From assembly GCF_000166275.1 (NCBI RefSeq), contig NZ_CM001023.1, positions 930,001 through 994,000 on the forward strand: a stretch of DNA of 64,000 bases, written 5' to 3'. The stretch is from Algoriphagus machipongonensis. Its GTDB lineage: Bacteria; Bacteroidota; Bacteroidia; Cytophagales; Cyclobacteriaceae. The position numbers and the translations under genes were made by a program. Position 1 is the stretch's first letter, and every line of letters starts with the position of its first letter. This document shows positions 19,832 through 28,038 of the stretch, one piece after another. The notes under the pieces were generated by a model that was not told the DNA's origin, ran no database searches, and saw only the letters and a program-made list of their open reading frames with translations.

Positions 19832-20413
19832 TTATGAATTTTCTAAAATCGCCTTTCTCACATTTCCATGAAATTCATTGATGGCTTTGGTGTGGAAATA
19901 TGGATAAATGATCTTATCCCTGAACCAGGAGCCACTTCTATAAAACGTTTTATGAGAAACTTCGGTCTTTCCATTGGCCAATGTTTTAAAACGAATAAAC
20001 TGACTTCCTTCGGATTTTGAGTTTTCTAAATAGCATGTTCGGATTAATCTTTTATCCGCATCTACATCCATAACTTCATGGCCCACGGTAAGCTTGATCG
20101 CACCTCCAAAAACATGCAGGTTAAGTATGATGACTTGACCAACTCCCATTCCATCCAAATACACTTCCCCCGGAAAAACTTCTTCACCAGTTTCTCGAGA
20201 ATAAAGCTGATTGAAATGGATCATTTTTCCCGACCAGGCCCTTTCAGGATCTATTTCTACATAAGCTTTCCATACCTCATCAATTGATTGATCGTATTCG
20301 TACTTTTCGAAATGCACATGGTAATCAGGATCAGATTCCGAATAACAAATGGAATTCATTTGAGAGTAGGCTGAGCTGTGCTCAAGCTCTTGGGCTGGTG
20401 TTGAAGTACTCAT
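19832..20413 (-). CDS. SRPBCC-like protein of unknown function
   Basis: This 193-residue protein lacks a signal peptide. The pattern of a charged N-terminal strand (YHVHFEKYEYDQSIDEVWKA), internal strands (QVIILNLHVFGGAIKLTVGH, RLIRTCYLEN, QFIRFKTLANGKTEVSHKT) and a final helix (KAINEFHGNVRKAILEN) is what one expects of a START/SRPBCC lipid-binding fold. I infer this from the sequence pattern only. The start Met at 20413 is the first ATG. It is the terminal gene on this strand after the S9 peptidase terminator. Confidence 0.55.
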   Translation of the reverse strand: MSTSTPAQELEHSSAYSQMNSICYSESDPDYHVHFEKYEYDQSIDEVWKAYVEIDPERAWSGKMIHFNQLYSRETGEEVFPGEVYLDGMGVGQVIILNLHVFGGAIKLTVGHEVMDVDADKRLIRTCYLENSKSEGSQFIRFKTLANGKTEVSHKTFYRSGSWFRDKIIYPYFHTKAINEFHGNVRKAILENS

Positions 20414-20485
20414 GAAGGGGGAAATCCTTTAGAAAATGGATTTAAATAAAGGGCTTGCGAACGGTTTTGACAAGTGAAAATAAAA

Positions 20486-20514
20486 AAAAAGAGGCTTTTT
20501 AAAAGCCTCTTTTT
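20486..20514 (-). terminator. Strong bidirectional-type terminator hairpin
   Basis: GAGGCTTTT (20491-20499) and AAAAGCCTC (20501-20509) flank a single central T, extended by A5 and T5 arms. On the minus strand it follows the stop of the S9 peptidase gene by 6 bases. Confidence 0.85.
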
Positions 20515-20519
20515 GATTC

Positions 20520-23441
20520 TTAAAATGCTCTTTCTTTTAGATGTTCCTCAAGGTCAACTTTGTCAATGCCCTTGGATAGCCATTCTGGCGCCTCTTCACC
20601 TTTTAGGTGGTGGTTAAAGAATTCCATCATTCGAACGCTATAATCTTTTCTGTTTTCCGGTTTGCCCAATCCATGGTTTTCACCTTTGTATTGAACTAAA
20701 ACAACTGGTTTTTTCAAACGTCTAAGAGCTGAGTAATATTCAATTCCCTGGGTGAAATCTACTGCACCATCTTTATCATTGTGTAGCATCAGAAGTGGTG
20801 TATTTACATTTTTCACATGGTAGACAGGGCTATTTCGCTCATAGGAATCCCAGTTCTCCCAAGGTCCTCCAGTAAATCTTCCTTGCGAAGCTTCGAAGAT
20901 GGACATGTTTCCGCCTCCAGAGTTCCAATAGATCAAGTCATACATGGATATCATGTTCGTCAATGGAGCTCCAGCAGCAGCAGCTTTAAACATATCCGTT
21001 TGGGTAATCAAGAATGCGGTCTGATAGCCGCCCCAAGAGTGCCCGTGAATACCGATGTTGTCTTCGTCTATTACACCTGTTTTAATGGCTTCTTTAACTG
21101 CCGGGATTACACACCAAACTGCAGACATTCCTGGGTCATCCATGGTGTAGACGATATCTGGAATAAATACTGCGAAACCATTGCTCGTATAGACATTAGG
21201 ATTCCATCCAGTACCACTAAATGACGGTTCGGACCAATTATGTCTGGTTTGAGAAAGTTTCTCATAATAATATACCATGGTAGGGTATTTTTTTCCTTCC
21301 ACATAACCAGCTGGAAGGAATAGAGTTCCTTGAAGGCTATCCCCCTTATCTGAAACATAATCTACAAGTCGAGTTCCTGCTGACCAAGAGTACTTAGATG
21401 CATCAGGGGCATTTTCTGTCACCTGTTTTGCATCACTTAAATCAGCATCTGCAAGGTAATACTGAGTAGGCTCGTTAAATTTTTCTTTGGTGTAAAGATA
21501 AACTGGAGCTTTGTCAGCTTTTTGAAGAGAACCAATGGCTGCATCCTCCCAAATAAGTTTTTCAGCTCCTGGCTCCAATCCTTTTTTAGCTGGATCTAAC
21601 TTGGCAATACCACTTTTTTTAGTCCACTCTCCGTAAATTCTAAAATATTGAGGCTTACTCAAGTCAAAGCCTTTTTCATCAGGATCTAATCTAAAACGAT
21701 ATTGATATCTGATCTTTTCAGATCTTCCATCCTGCGTCAAGTTAACGGGACTTTCTTTGCCTCCCTCTACTGGAACCTGCCAGATATCCCATCCATCACT
21801 GATCAATACATATTTGCTGTCCGAAGACCAACCTAATAAGTTGTGTAATGGTTTTTTGACATTATGATCATCTTCTACGTCGACTACAGAAACTGGAAGA
21901 CTTGCAGTTAAATTAGTCTCTTCTCCGCTGGCAATATCATAAACATAGTAATTGCCATCATACCCATAATTAAGCTTTGTTCCATCAGGGGAAGGTCTTG
22001 GGTAGGAAGAATAACTTGGTAAATAGAAGTTTGTAAATAAGGTTGATTTCTCACCTGTTTTTAAGTCAACTACATAAAAATCACGATAATTTTGACCATT
22101 TAAATTCGTCTCTAGCTCGTATTTCTGTAAGTCTGAACCCAAAGCGAAATGTTGCTTTGGAAGTAAGCTTAAGTCTTTCATGGAACTGTCCTGTAGGGCA
22201 GTGTGCTTTTTAGAAGCGACATCATACATAGCCCAAAAACTATAATTCTTGTCCATGTTTTCCATGACTTGTTGTCTGGACTGAAGTCTGCTATCATTCC
22301 AATGCCAAATGGTCATGTCAGGAGTGTCGGCATCTTTTTTCTTCGCTTCAGTTTTGGTTGTGTCAAGGTTGGCAATGGCCTTCTTAAGATCTTTGATAGA
22401 ATGGATAGATGTGTCAGCCATGATTTTTTTCATAGCTTCAGATTCTGCCATAGCTACAGAATCTTTATCCAATTCTTTCTTGGCTTCCTCTTTTTTCGCT
22501 AGCACCAGCGGGTGAATTCCGTAAAATAGTCGAGTCAAATCTTCAGACCACATAGGACGTCTGTTAGGACTGATAGTATAAGCCTGGTCAAATCCAGTAG
22601 AATCTTTTTGAGGATCATACACCGTCACTTGAGGAGCTGTTAAATTTTTCACGCCAATGATCTTGCCTTGATCCTGCTTGTACTTTTTATCTTCTACCAT
22701 TTTCAAAGCAGCAAAAGCATCACCTTTTTCTGTCCAGCTTAGTGATTTGTAGCTGGCTTTGTCATTGTCAAGAATCTGCGTGCTATTGTTTGCAAGGTTG
22801 AGAAGGTAAATGCCATTCCCGGATTTATTGCTGGCGTCAACGGTATATGCCAAATAAGTTCCTGGTTTGTTAAATGAGAACTCCAAAACATTCCCCAGGT
22901 TTAGTGCTTTTTCTGTCGATAGGTTATAAATCAATAAATCTGAACCTTTTCCTTCTCCATTACCATCTTTGGGTAGGTTAATGGCTAATACAGAAGAACC
23001 CTCATTATTGAATGAAAATGTACCCACCTTTTCAAAAGTCTTTTTCTCATCTGTACCTAATTTTATTAGATGAAGCTTATCATGTAAAGGCTTGCCTTTG
23101 GATTTTTTATTTTTCTCGGCTTCTTCAAACTTAGGGTCTTCCTTAAATGCTAACCATTTGGAGTCCTTACTGAAAACCACTTGTTGGCTTCTTACACCAC
23201 CAATATCATAGGTTTTTTCACTTTCAGGATCACCAACTTTCTTCACATAAAGCTTGCCGTCTCCTTCCATTTGGACAATGGTGTATGCGATCCATTGTCC
23301 ATCTGGAGAAATATCAAAACCTCCTCGGTTTAAATATTTCCAGGTGGGGATATCCTGCCAGGTAATGGGTTTTAAGTCTTGGGCTTGGGCACTAATAGCC
23401 AGAAAGGCAAGAACCCAAAAAGCGAGTAAGTGTTTACGCAT
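20520..23441 (-). CDS. Secreted prolyl-oligopeptidase family peptidase (S9)
   Basis: This large, 973-residue protein has a signal peptide (LLAFWVLAFLAISAQAQ). The long N-terminal propeller (about 30-700) includes a Lys-rich insertion around residues 310-370 (AKKEEAKKELDKDS). The C-terminal hydrolase has GHSWGGYQTAF (Ser about 802), NDKDGAVDF (Asp about 890) and ENHGLG (His about 930), the S9 triad in order. The closest known groups are the S9C/acylaminoacyl-peptidase-like secreted enzymes of Bacteroidota; the specificity is unclear. With DPP IV and the M19 dipeptidase it gives three exported peptidases in 25 kb, fitting peptide nutrition. It is monocistronic with its own terminator. Confidence 0.9.
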   Translation of the reverse strand: MRKHLLAFWVLAFLAISAQAQDLKPITWQDIPTWKYLNRGGFDISPDGQWIAYTIVQMEGDGKLYVKKVGDPESEKTYDIGGVRSQQVVFSKDSKWLAFKEDPKFEEAEKNKKSKGKPLHDKLHLIKLGTDEKKTFEKVGTFSFNNEGSSVLAINLPKDGNGEGKGSDLLIYNLSTEKALNLGNVLEFSFNKPGTYLAYTVDASNKSGNGIYLLNLANNSTQILDNDKASYKSLSWTEKGDAFAALKMVEDKKYKQDQGKIIGVKNLTAPQVTVYDPQKDSTGFDQAYTISPNRRPMWSEDLTRLFYGIHPLVLAKKEEAKKELDKDSVAMAESEAMKKIMADTSIHSIKDLKKAIANLDTTKTEAKKKDADTPDMTIWHWNDSRLQSRQQVMENMDKNYSFWAMYDVASKKHTALQDSSMKDLSLLPKQHFALGSDLQKYELETNLNGQNYRDFYVVDLKTGEKSTLFTNFYLPSYSSYPRPSPDGTKLNYGYDGNYYVYDIASGEETNLTASLPVSVVDVEDDHNVKKPLHNLLGWSSDSKYVLISDGWDIWQVPVEGGKESPVNLTQDGRSEKIRYQYRFRLDPDEKGFDLSKPQYFRIYGEWTKKSGIAKLDPAKKGLEPGAEKLIWEDAAIGSLQKADKAPVYLYTKEKFNEPTQYYLADADLSDAKQVTENAPDASKYSWSAGTRLVDYVSDKGDSLQGTLFLPAGYVEGKKYPTMVYYYEKLSQTRHNWSEPSFSGTGWNPNVYTSNGFAVFIPDIVYTMDDPGMSAVWCVIPAVKEAIKTGVIDEDNIGIHGHSWGGYQTAFLITQTDMFKAAAAGAPLTNMISMYDLIYWNSGGGNMSIFEASQGRFTGGPWENWDSYERNSPVYHVKNVNTPLLMLHNDKDGAVDFTQGIEYYSALRRLKKPVVLVQYKGENHGLGKPENRKDYSVRMMEFFNHHLKGEEAPEWLSKGIDKVDLEEHLKERAF

Positions 23442-23679
23442 AATTTTGATCTTTTTTTAGAATCTGAAAATAGGGAAAAATACTTAATTAAGATTGTTAA
23501 GGTTTCTTTAATGCCACAATGTGTCAAGTAAATAGGGATAGCAGATCGAATTATTTAAATAGTTAGTTATATTTATCAGAAAAGTGCCAGTTATGAAAAA
23601 GTTTACATTTTTTTCATTGCTTTACAGATGGCGAAGTGATTCTAATTCCTTTTATTTTAAAAGTTAAATCGGTATTGAT

Positions 23680-24471
23680 ATGATTAAAAAGTATCCTTTT
23701 TGCCTGCTTATTTTGATTCTATTTTCATGTAATCAAAATAGATATCCCGTAGGTCATTTCCCTGATAAGGCGGTGAATTTAGATGTTCTTAATTCTGCAA
23801 AAGATGATATCAACTCGGATATTATCACAATTAACCATGAAGTAGAGCTGGTTTTTTCATCTAACAGAATTGGTTCTAATCCAAATCACTTCAACCTGGT
23901 TGAGGGAAGGTTAGTTTTTTATTGGGATAGAAAAGAAGGTTTTTTGAGTGTAAGTGAAGGGGACAATTTATTCGATACAGAACTGAGAGATTGGGTAAGA
24001 AAAACAGAAACTCCCTTTAATGAAAAAGGCCCTTATAGCTTTCAAACGCCTGAGGGAAATCGAATTTTGTTGTTTAGTCGAGATAATGATCAAGGTTTTT
24101 ATTCTATCCATGTTGAACCTCAAGTTTCCAATTCTTCCGAACTGGAACTTCAAAACGTTAGAATCATGGATGAATCATCCAATGAAATGTATCCGAGTTT
24201 TTACGGGGCTGACTATTTGAAAGGGGGGAATGTAGAAACCCAAGGAATCCCTGAAAAACTATTGTTTAGCTCAGATAGAGATGGGCAATTTGATGTTTAT
24301 GAAATGGATATTCCTTCAGATCAAAGCCCGGTTCCTTATTTAATCGGAGAAACAGAAAAGAATATTCAAAAAATTTCTATCAATTCTTCCGCTTCTGACC
24401 ACATGCCATTTGTTTATGGTGAGATGTTGGTTTTCTCTTCGGATCGAGTTGGAGGGATTAGGTGGTTTTGA
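23680..24471 (+). pseudogene. PD40/TolB-like propeller lipoprotein, apparently 3'-truncated by frameshift
   Basis: The open frame encodes 263 residues: a lipoprotein signal (FCLLILILFSC) and propeller repeats (VELVFSSNRIG, KLLFSSDRDGQFDVYEMDI, MLVFSSDRVGG). The frame ends VGGIRWF-stop at 24469-24471. Dropping the A at 24460 restores the usual PD40 continuation GGFDLYYV, but a second stop follows at 24500. The gene therefore looks broken inside a propeller blade, with the rest missing. It directly precedes an AT-rich islet with a degenerate repeat, fitting decay after an insertion or deletion. A sequencing error cannot be excluded, but it would not explain the second stop. Confidence 0.6.
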
Positions 24472-24867
24472 TTTGTATTATGTGGGAATTCCGAAATTCT
24501 GATTAAAGTTCTTTCCTATGGTCAATAGCTCGAGAGATTTTCTTTGGTATTTTGGCTTGATCCAAAAGAACCCCGCCTACTGAAAAGCAAAAGGTCAAGA
24601 CGAAGTCCCGATAGCTTTCCGTGTACTCCTGCCGCACAAATATGGGCGATGGCTCAATGCTGCGTCAGCCCACCTAGTACTAAAATATAATATTGTATGG
24701 TTAATTTTTAGATGAATAGAAATGGCTCTTTAGGCCATTTCATATTGGAGTGTTTAGGTTTGGGGCTTTAGCCAAAGATTTTCGTTAAAAATAAAGAGGT
24801 GGAAATTCAGGATTGAAAATTCTTAAGAGCAAGATATTTGGTTGACCAATGTTTGAAACTTTGGTTT
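24472..24867. other. Gene-free stretch with degenerate inverted repeats
   Basis: No credible ORF was seen. It holds an inverted repeat TTTTGG-CTTGAT-CCAAAA (24550-24567), the motif GTCCCGATAGCT (near 24605-24617) that recurs at about 36391-36405 on the other strand, and a second hairpin AAATGGC-loop-GCCATTT (24721-24741). The composition suggests the remains of an intergenic repeat element. Confidence 0.5.
24605..24617 (+). repeat. Dispersed short motif GTCCCGATAGCT, copy 1
   Basis: The 12-base core matches, in reverse complement, the palindromic insert TAGCTATCGGGAC inside the tRNA-Ala fragment near 36391-36404. Only two copies were noticed by eye in the window. Confidence 0.45.
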
Positions 24868-25503
24868 TTAATCTAGAAAATGAAAAACTAGATTTATTGT
24901 TAAGCCTGTAAAATTTATTAATGAATGTAGTATTATAGAATGAATGACGTTATACCTAATAGCTACAATGCCAAAGATAAAACCCGAGAAAATATAAGGT
25001 ATAATAGATATTAATAGGAAAAGAGGGCTATTAAATTGATAATTAAGACCCGAATGAAAGATTCCAAAAATAAGGGAGGAAATAATTAATATAATTATTC
25101 TTTTTCTTTTTAATAATTCCTGATCAATTGAAATATTTTTGCTGATGAGGTAAATAGAAACAGCTATTAAATAGGTTAGGGTTATATCTATCCAAAAATT
25201 AATATTTAAAAAATACTCTAACACTTTAAATACAAAAACAACTAGAAAAAATGAAAAGCCAAGTTTAACCAGTTCCTTGTTTTTCGAAAAAACGGCACGA
25301 AAAGATAGTTCCTCCAGAACTGGAGTTAGTATACAAAATGCGGCAAAGGAACTAAGTATGCCAAAAAGGTTGAATTCAGAAAAGAATACCCTCTCTATTT
25401 TAGTTAGATAGCTGGATCCTGTAAATTCTTTAAGAAAAAAATTAAATAATGAAGTGAAAAAAATGATGTACAGATAAAAAGGATATATTTTTTTTAAAAT
25501 CAT
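24868..25503 (-). CDS. CPBP-family intramembrane metalloprotease (CAAX/Abi type), likely immunity or processing protein
   Basis: The 211-residue, very hydrophobic protein has six to eight membrane segments. All three CPBP motifs are present: EExxxR as EELSFR near residue 64, FxxxH as FGIFH near residue 147, and HxxxN as HSLIN near residue 192. CPBP proteins include prenyl-protein proteases and the Abi-type proteins that sit next to bacteriocin genes and confer self-immunity (for example in plantaricin and sakacin loci). Here it follows two double-glycine-leader peptide genes on the same strand, so immunity is the best inference. Codon and base use is clearly more AT-rich than in the neighbours, suggesting transfer. 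The start codon abuts a terminator hairpin. Confidence 0.82.
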   Translation of the reverse strand: MILKKIYPFYLYIIFFTSLFNFFLKEFTGSSYLTKIERVFFSEFNLFGILSSFAAFCILTPVLEELSFRAVFSKNKELVKLGFSFFLVVFVFKVLEYFLNINFWIDITLTYLIAVSIYLISKNISIDQELLKRKRIIILIISSLIFGIFHSGLNYQFNSPLFLLISIIPYIFSGFIFGIVAIRYNVIHSIILHSLINFTGLTINLVFHFLD

Positions 25504-25530
25504 AAAAAGGTGGGAGCCTTAATCTCCCAC
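25504..25530 (-). terminator. Intrinsic terminator/attenuator between peptide genes and CPBP gene
   Basis: On the minus strand GTGGGAG (25530-25524), a 7-nt loop and CTCCCAC (25516-25510) are followed by C and five T, immediately before the CPBP start codon (25503). It should reduce read-through into the membrane protein and may also hide its ribosome-binding region. Confidence 0.75.
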
Positions 25531-25547
25531 ATTAAGATTAATTAAGT

Positions 25548-25739
25548 TTAACTTTTTAAATCTTTAATCGCTTGTACCCCTTCTTTTACCCCATCAGCAA
25601 ATGCTACCATTGCATTTACTGCATTTGAGGTCATGGCACCTAAGAAATAACCGATATTATATCCTAATGTATAGGATTCCTCTGATCCTCCATGAATAAT
25701 GAGGAGCTCATTTTGACTTAAGTTTTCGAATTTTTTCAT
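25548..25739 (-). CDS. Double-glycine-leader peptide B (putative class IIb bacteriocin subunit)
   Basis: I start at the ATG at 25739, not the upstream in-frame start at 25775, because it lies 4 bases after the stop of peptide A and begins the leader. The 63-residue precursor has leader MKKFENLSQNELLIIHGG (Gly17-Gly18), matching the pattern LSxxELxxIxGG. Cleavage after Gly18 would give 45 residues containing G26xxxG30xxxG34 (GYNIGYFLG), a helix-packing motif seen in two-peptide bacteriocins. The mature peptide is slightly acidic, unusual for a bacteriocin. Leader processing normally needs a C39-peptidase ABC transporter; none is in this window. A pheromone or another exported peptide is the main alternative. 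Confidence 0.72.
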   Translation of the reverse strand: MKKFENLSQNELLIIHGGSEESYTLGYNIGYFLGAMTSNAVNAMVAFADGVKEGVQAIKDLKS

Positions 25740-25743
25740 CTCT

Positions 25744-25941
25744 TTACCATTTTTGGTTTGTGTCCTTAAAGCCATTTACAAATCCATCACCAAAACCAGA
25801 AATTGAATCAGCTATATTATTCATTGCATTCAAAATGTCATAGGCCCAATGATCAAATATTTTATCTGTGAAAAAATAATCATCTTGACCGCCACCTATT
25901 TCAATCAATTCTATGTTTTTCAATTCTTTAAACTTTTCCAT
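25744..25941 (-). CDS. Double-glycine-leader peptide A (putative class IIb bacteriocin subunit)
   Basis: This 65-residue precursor has leader MEKFKELKNIELIEIGGG with Gly17-Gly18 aligned to those of peptide B; nine of the 18 leader positions are identical (M1, K3, F4, L7, E11, L12, I15, G17, G18). The 47-residue mature part begins QDDYFF and contains G49xxxG53xxxG57 (GFGDGFVNG). It is strongly acidic (about 8 Asp against 3 Lys). The two peptide genes are 4 bases apart and surely co-transcribed. The paired GxxxG motifs, similar mature lengths and CPBP neighbour are the hallmark of two-peptide systems. It has no resemblance to other genes in the window. Confidence 0.72.
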   Translation of the reverse strand: MEKFKELKNIELIEIGGGQDDYFFTDKIFDHWAYDILNAMNNIADSISGFGDGFVNGFKDTNQKW

Positions 25942-26272
25942 AAGTTTATAGCATTTTCGTTCCCTCGAAATTTAACAGTATTCGAATAAACTCATCACAG
26001 CCCTTCTATGATCGTTAACTAGCATTGGATCAATGTGACTGATCATATTTCTAATTAAAGTTCCTTCCGTCTAAAATAATGGACGGAAGAAAATAAAAGT
26101 ATTTTTCACCTGCATTTTTTAGTAAAAGGTTAATGCACCAAGATTATTCAAATGAACCTTGCTTTTAATTTTAAATGCTTAACCATTGTTTCTATTGGTT
26201 TTGATTAAAATTAAGACTTTCTTCCTCTGAAACCTGCAACTGCTTTACGGGACTGAAACACTGTTTACATTC
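25942..26272. other. AT-rich upstream region of the peptide operon
   Basis: No ORF is supported. It should hold the promoter of the peptide operon, reading leftwards; no exact TAnnTTTG box was found (the nearest is TAAATTTC on the minus strand, around 25965). It also contains the 8-bp inverted repeat described separately. Confidence 0.5.
26064..26089. promoter_or_regulatory. Inverted repeat, possible operator upstream of peptide operon
   Basis: CTTCCGTC (26064-26071) and GACGGAAG (26082-26089) are separated by 10 bases. The arms extend to 10 of 11 matching positions. No T run follows on either strand, so a terminator is unlikely. It lies about 120-150 bases upstream of the peptide A start, a position suited to a regulator site. 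Confidence 0.4.
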
Positions 26273-27976
26273 CTACTGAAGACTGTAAACAATTTTTCCA
26301 CCCATAACAGTCATCATGACTTTGCTATTTAAAATCTCCGATTCTGGGATTTCCATAATGTTTTTATCAAAAACAGTGAAATCCGCTGCTTTTCCTACTT
26401 CTATAGAACCTTTAAAATCTTCTTCGAATTCAGCATAAGCTCCATCCAAGGTGTAAGACTTTAAAGCCTCTTCTCGGGTCATTTTTTGACTCGATTCATA
26501 ACCACCCTCTGGAGTGCCTTCCAATGTTTGTCGACTTACTGAAGCAAAAAAGGAAGGTGTCGGATCTACTGGTTCCACTGGTGCATCTGTTCCATTGGTT
26601 ACTACAGCACCGCTTTGCATTAATTTTTGCCAAACATAAGCTCCATCCACAATTCTTTTTTCTCCCAATCGATCGATCGCCCAAGGTCTGTCTGAACTCA
26701 AATGAATCGCCTGCATGGCGGCAATTACGCCCAATTCCCCGAATCTTGGAATGTCTTCTGGATCGATATGTTGAGAATGTTCAATTCGGAATCTCAAGTC
26801 TTTCGCATCCGGAAATTTTGCAAATGCCGCTTCGTATTGATCTAAAACTTCCCTGTTTGCACGATCTCCAATAGCATGGGAATTAACCTGGAATCCTGCT
26901 GGAATGGCTTTTTCGGATACTTGTCCTACGACTTCCATTGGAAGCGTCTCATGTCCAAAATGCCCAGGCCTGTCAGTATATTCTTCCAAAAGCCAAGCTC
27001 CTCTAGAACCTAAAGCTCCATCACAGAATAATTTGATGGATCTTACAGAAAATAAATGATCTACGCTGTCGATCATGGGACCTCTTTTGTACCAGTTTTC
27101 TAAAAGTTCAGGCTCACTTCCCGCCAGCATCATGTAGTGCCGAGAAGTCAATTTCCCTTCGTTCTTAAATTTCAACAATAAATCTATTGTCTCCTGACCA
27201 CTTCCTGCATCATGAAAACTGGTGATCCCCTTTTCTGCCAATTCTTTCAATGCCAAAGTCAAGGCTTGTTCGGCTCTTTCTGGCGTTTCCTCAGGAACCA
27301 ACTTGCCTACTAACCAAGAGGCTCTTTCTGTCAAAACACCTGTTGGATTTCCTAGTTCATCCAAAATGATTTCACCTCCTTCGACTTCACCAGGTCTTTC
27401 TCCTTTGAGATTACTGATGCCTGCCAGTTCCAACGCTTTCGAATTTGCAAAAGAAGCATGACCTGAAGCATGTCTTAGAAATACCGGATTGTCGGGTGAA
27501 ACTTCATTCAAAAGGTCATTGGTCTGAAAGCCTTTCACCATTTTTTCCGGCTTTTCGATCCATTTGTCTTGATGCCAACCTCTTCCTGTGATCCAGTCTC
27601 CAGGTTTTGCTTTGGCTACAGCCTCAGCCACTTTTTCCACAAGTTCGTCGTAGGTTTTGACATACATCAGGTCAAGTTCGAGTTTATTATAGCCGATTCC
27701 CATCAAGTGTGCATGGGATTCGATCAGCCCCGGAGTCATGGTCATTCCGAGGAGGTTCACTAGTTGAGTTTCCTCAGAGAGGTATTCATTAATTTCCAGG
27801 GAGCTTCCCAAAGCCAAAATCATCCCGTCTTTCACTGCGACAGCTTCAACTTTAGGGTTGGAGGCATCAACTGTGTAAATTGTGCCATTGGTGAAGATCA
27901 TATCAGCAGACTCTTTTTGTTGAAGACAACTTTGAAAAAGGAGAGTTGCGAGAAGAAGTGTAAAAAGATTTTTCAT
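26273..27976 (-). CDS. Amidohydrolase family 3 lipoprotein (YtcJ-like)
   Basis: The 567-residue protein has a lipoprotein signal (TLLLATLLFQSC). Amidohydrolase-3 landmarks are present in order: GTIYTVD, MTPGLIESHAHL (metal His pair), GRGWHQDKW, TSFHDAG, CDGALGSRGA, NSHAIGDRAN, RIEHSQHI and NGTDAPVEPVDP (metal Asp near residue 475), followed by the C-terminal beta-sandwich return with VGKAADFTVFD. Members hydrolyse amide bonds of varied substrates with one or two metals. The true substrate is unknown. The lipid anchor suggests the periplasm or outer-membrane face. It is monocistronic and flanks the bacteriocin-like islet on its right side. Confidence 0.9.
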   Translation of the reverse strand: MKNLFTLLLATLLFQSCLQQKESADMIFTNGTIYTVDASNPKVEAVAVKDGMILALGSSLEINEYLSEETQLVNLLGMTMTPGLIESHAHLMGIGYNKLELDLMYVKTYDELVEKVAEAVAKAKPGDWITGRGWHQDKWIEKPEKMVKGFQTNDLLNEVSPDNPVFLRHASGHASFANSKALELAGISNLKGERPGEVEGGEIILDELGNPTGVLTERASWLVGKLVPEETPERAEQALTLALKELAEKGITSFHDAGSGQETIDLLLKFKNEGKLTSRHYMMLAGSEPELLENWYKRGPMIDSVDHLFSVRSIKLFCDGALGSRGAWLLEEYTDRPGHFGHETLPMEVVGQVSEKAIPAGFQVNSHAIGDRANREVLDQYEAAFAKFPDAKDLRFRIEHSQHIDPEDIPRFGELGVIAAMQAIHLSSDRPWAIDRLGEKRIVDGAYVWQKLMQSGAVVTNGTDAPVEPVDPTPSFFASVSRQTLEGTPEGGYESSQKMTREEALKSYTLDGAYAEFEEDFKGSIEVGKAADFTVFDKNIMEIPESEILNSKVMMTVMGGKIVYSLQ

Positions 27977-28038
27977 GGAGAAGGTGGTTAACCTAAGTAA
28001 GCTAGCCTAATTCCTTCAATTCACAAAGAAAGCAATGC

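Noticed and set aside
24472..24867. CRISPR or transposase remnant
   Set aside because: No regular repeat-spacer structure and no ORF with transposase motifs; only short inverted repeats.
25740..25775. 12-residue N-terminal extension of peptide B
   Set aside because: It would overlap the end of peptide A and lengthen the leader beyond the aligned 18 residues; the internal ATG is placed 4 bases after the peptide A stop.
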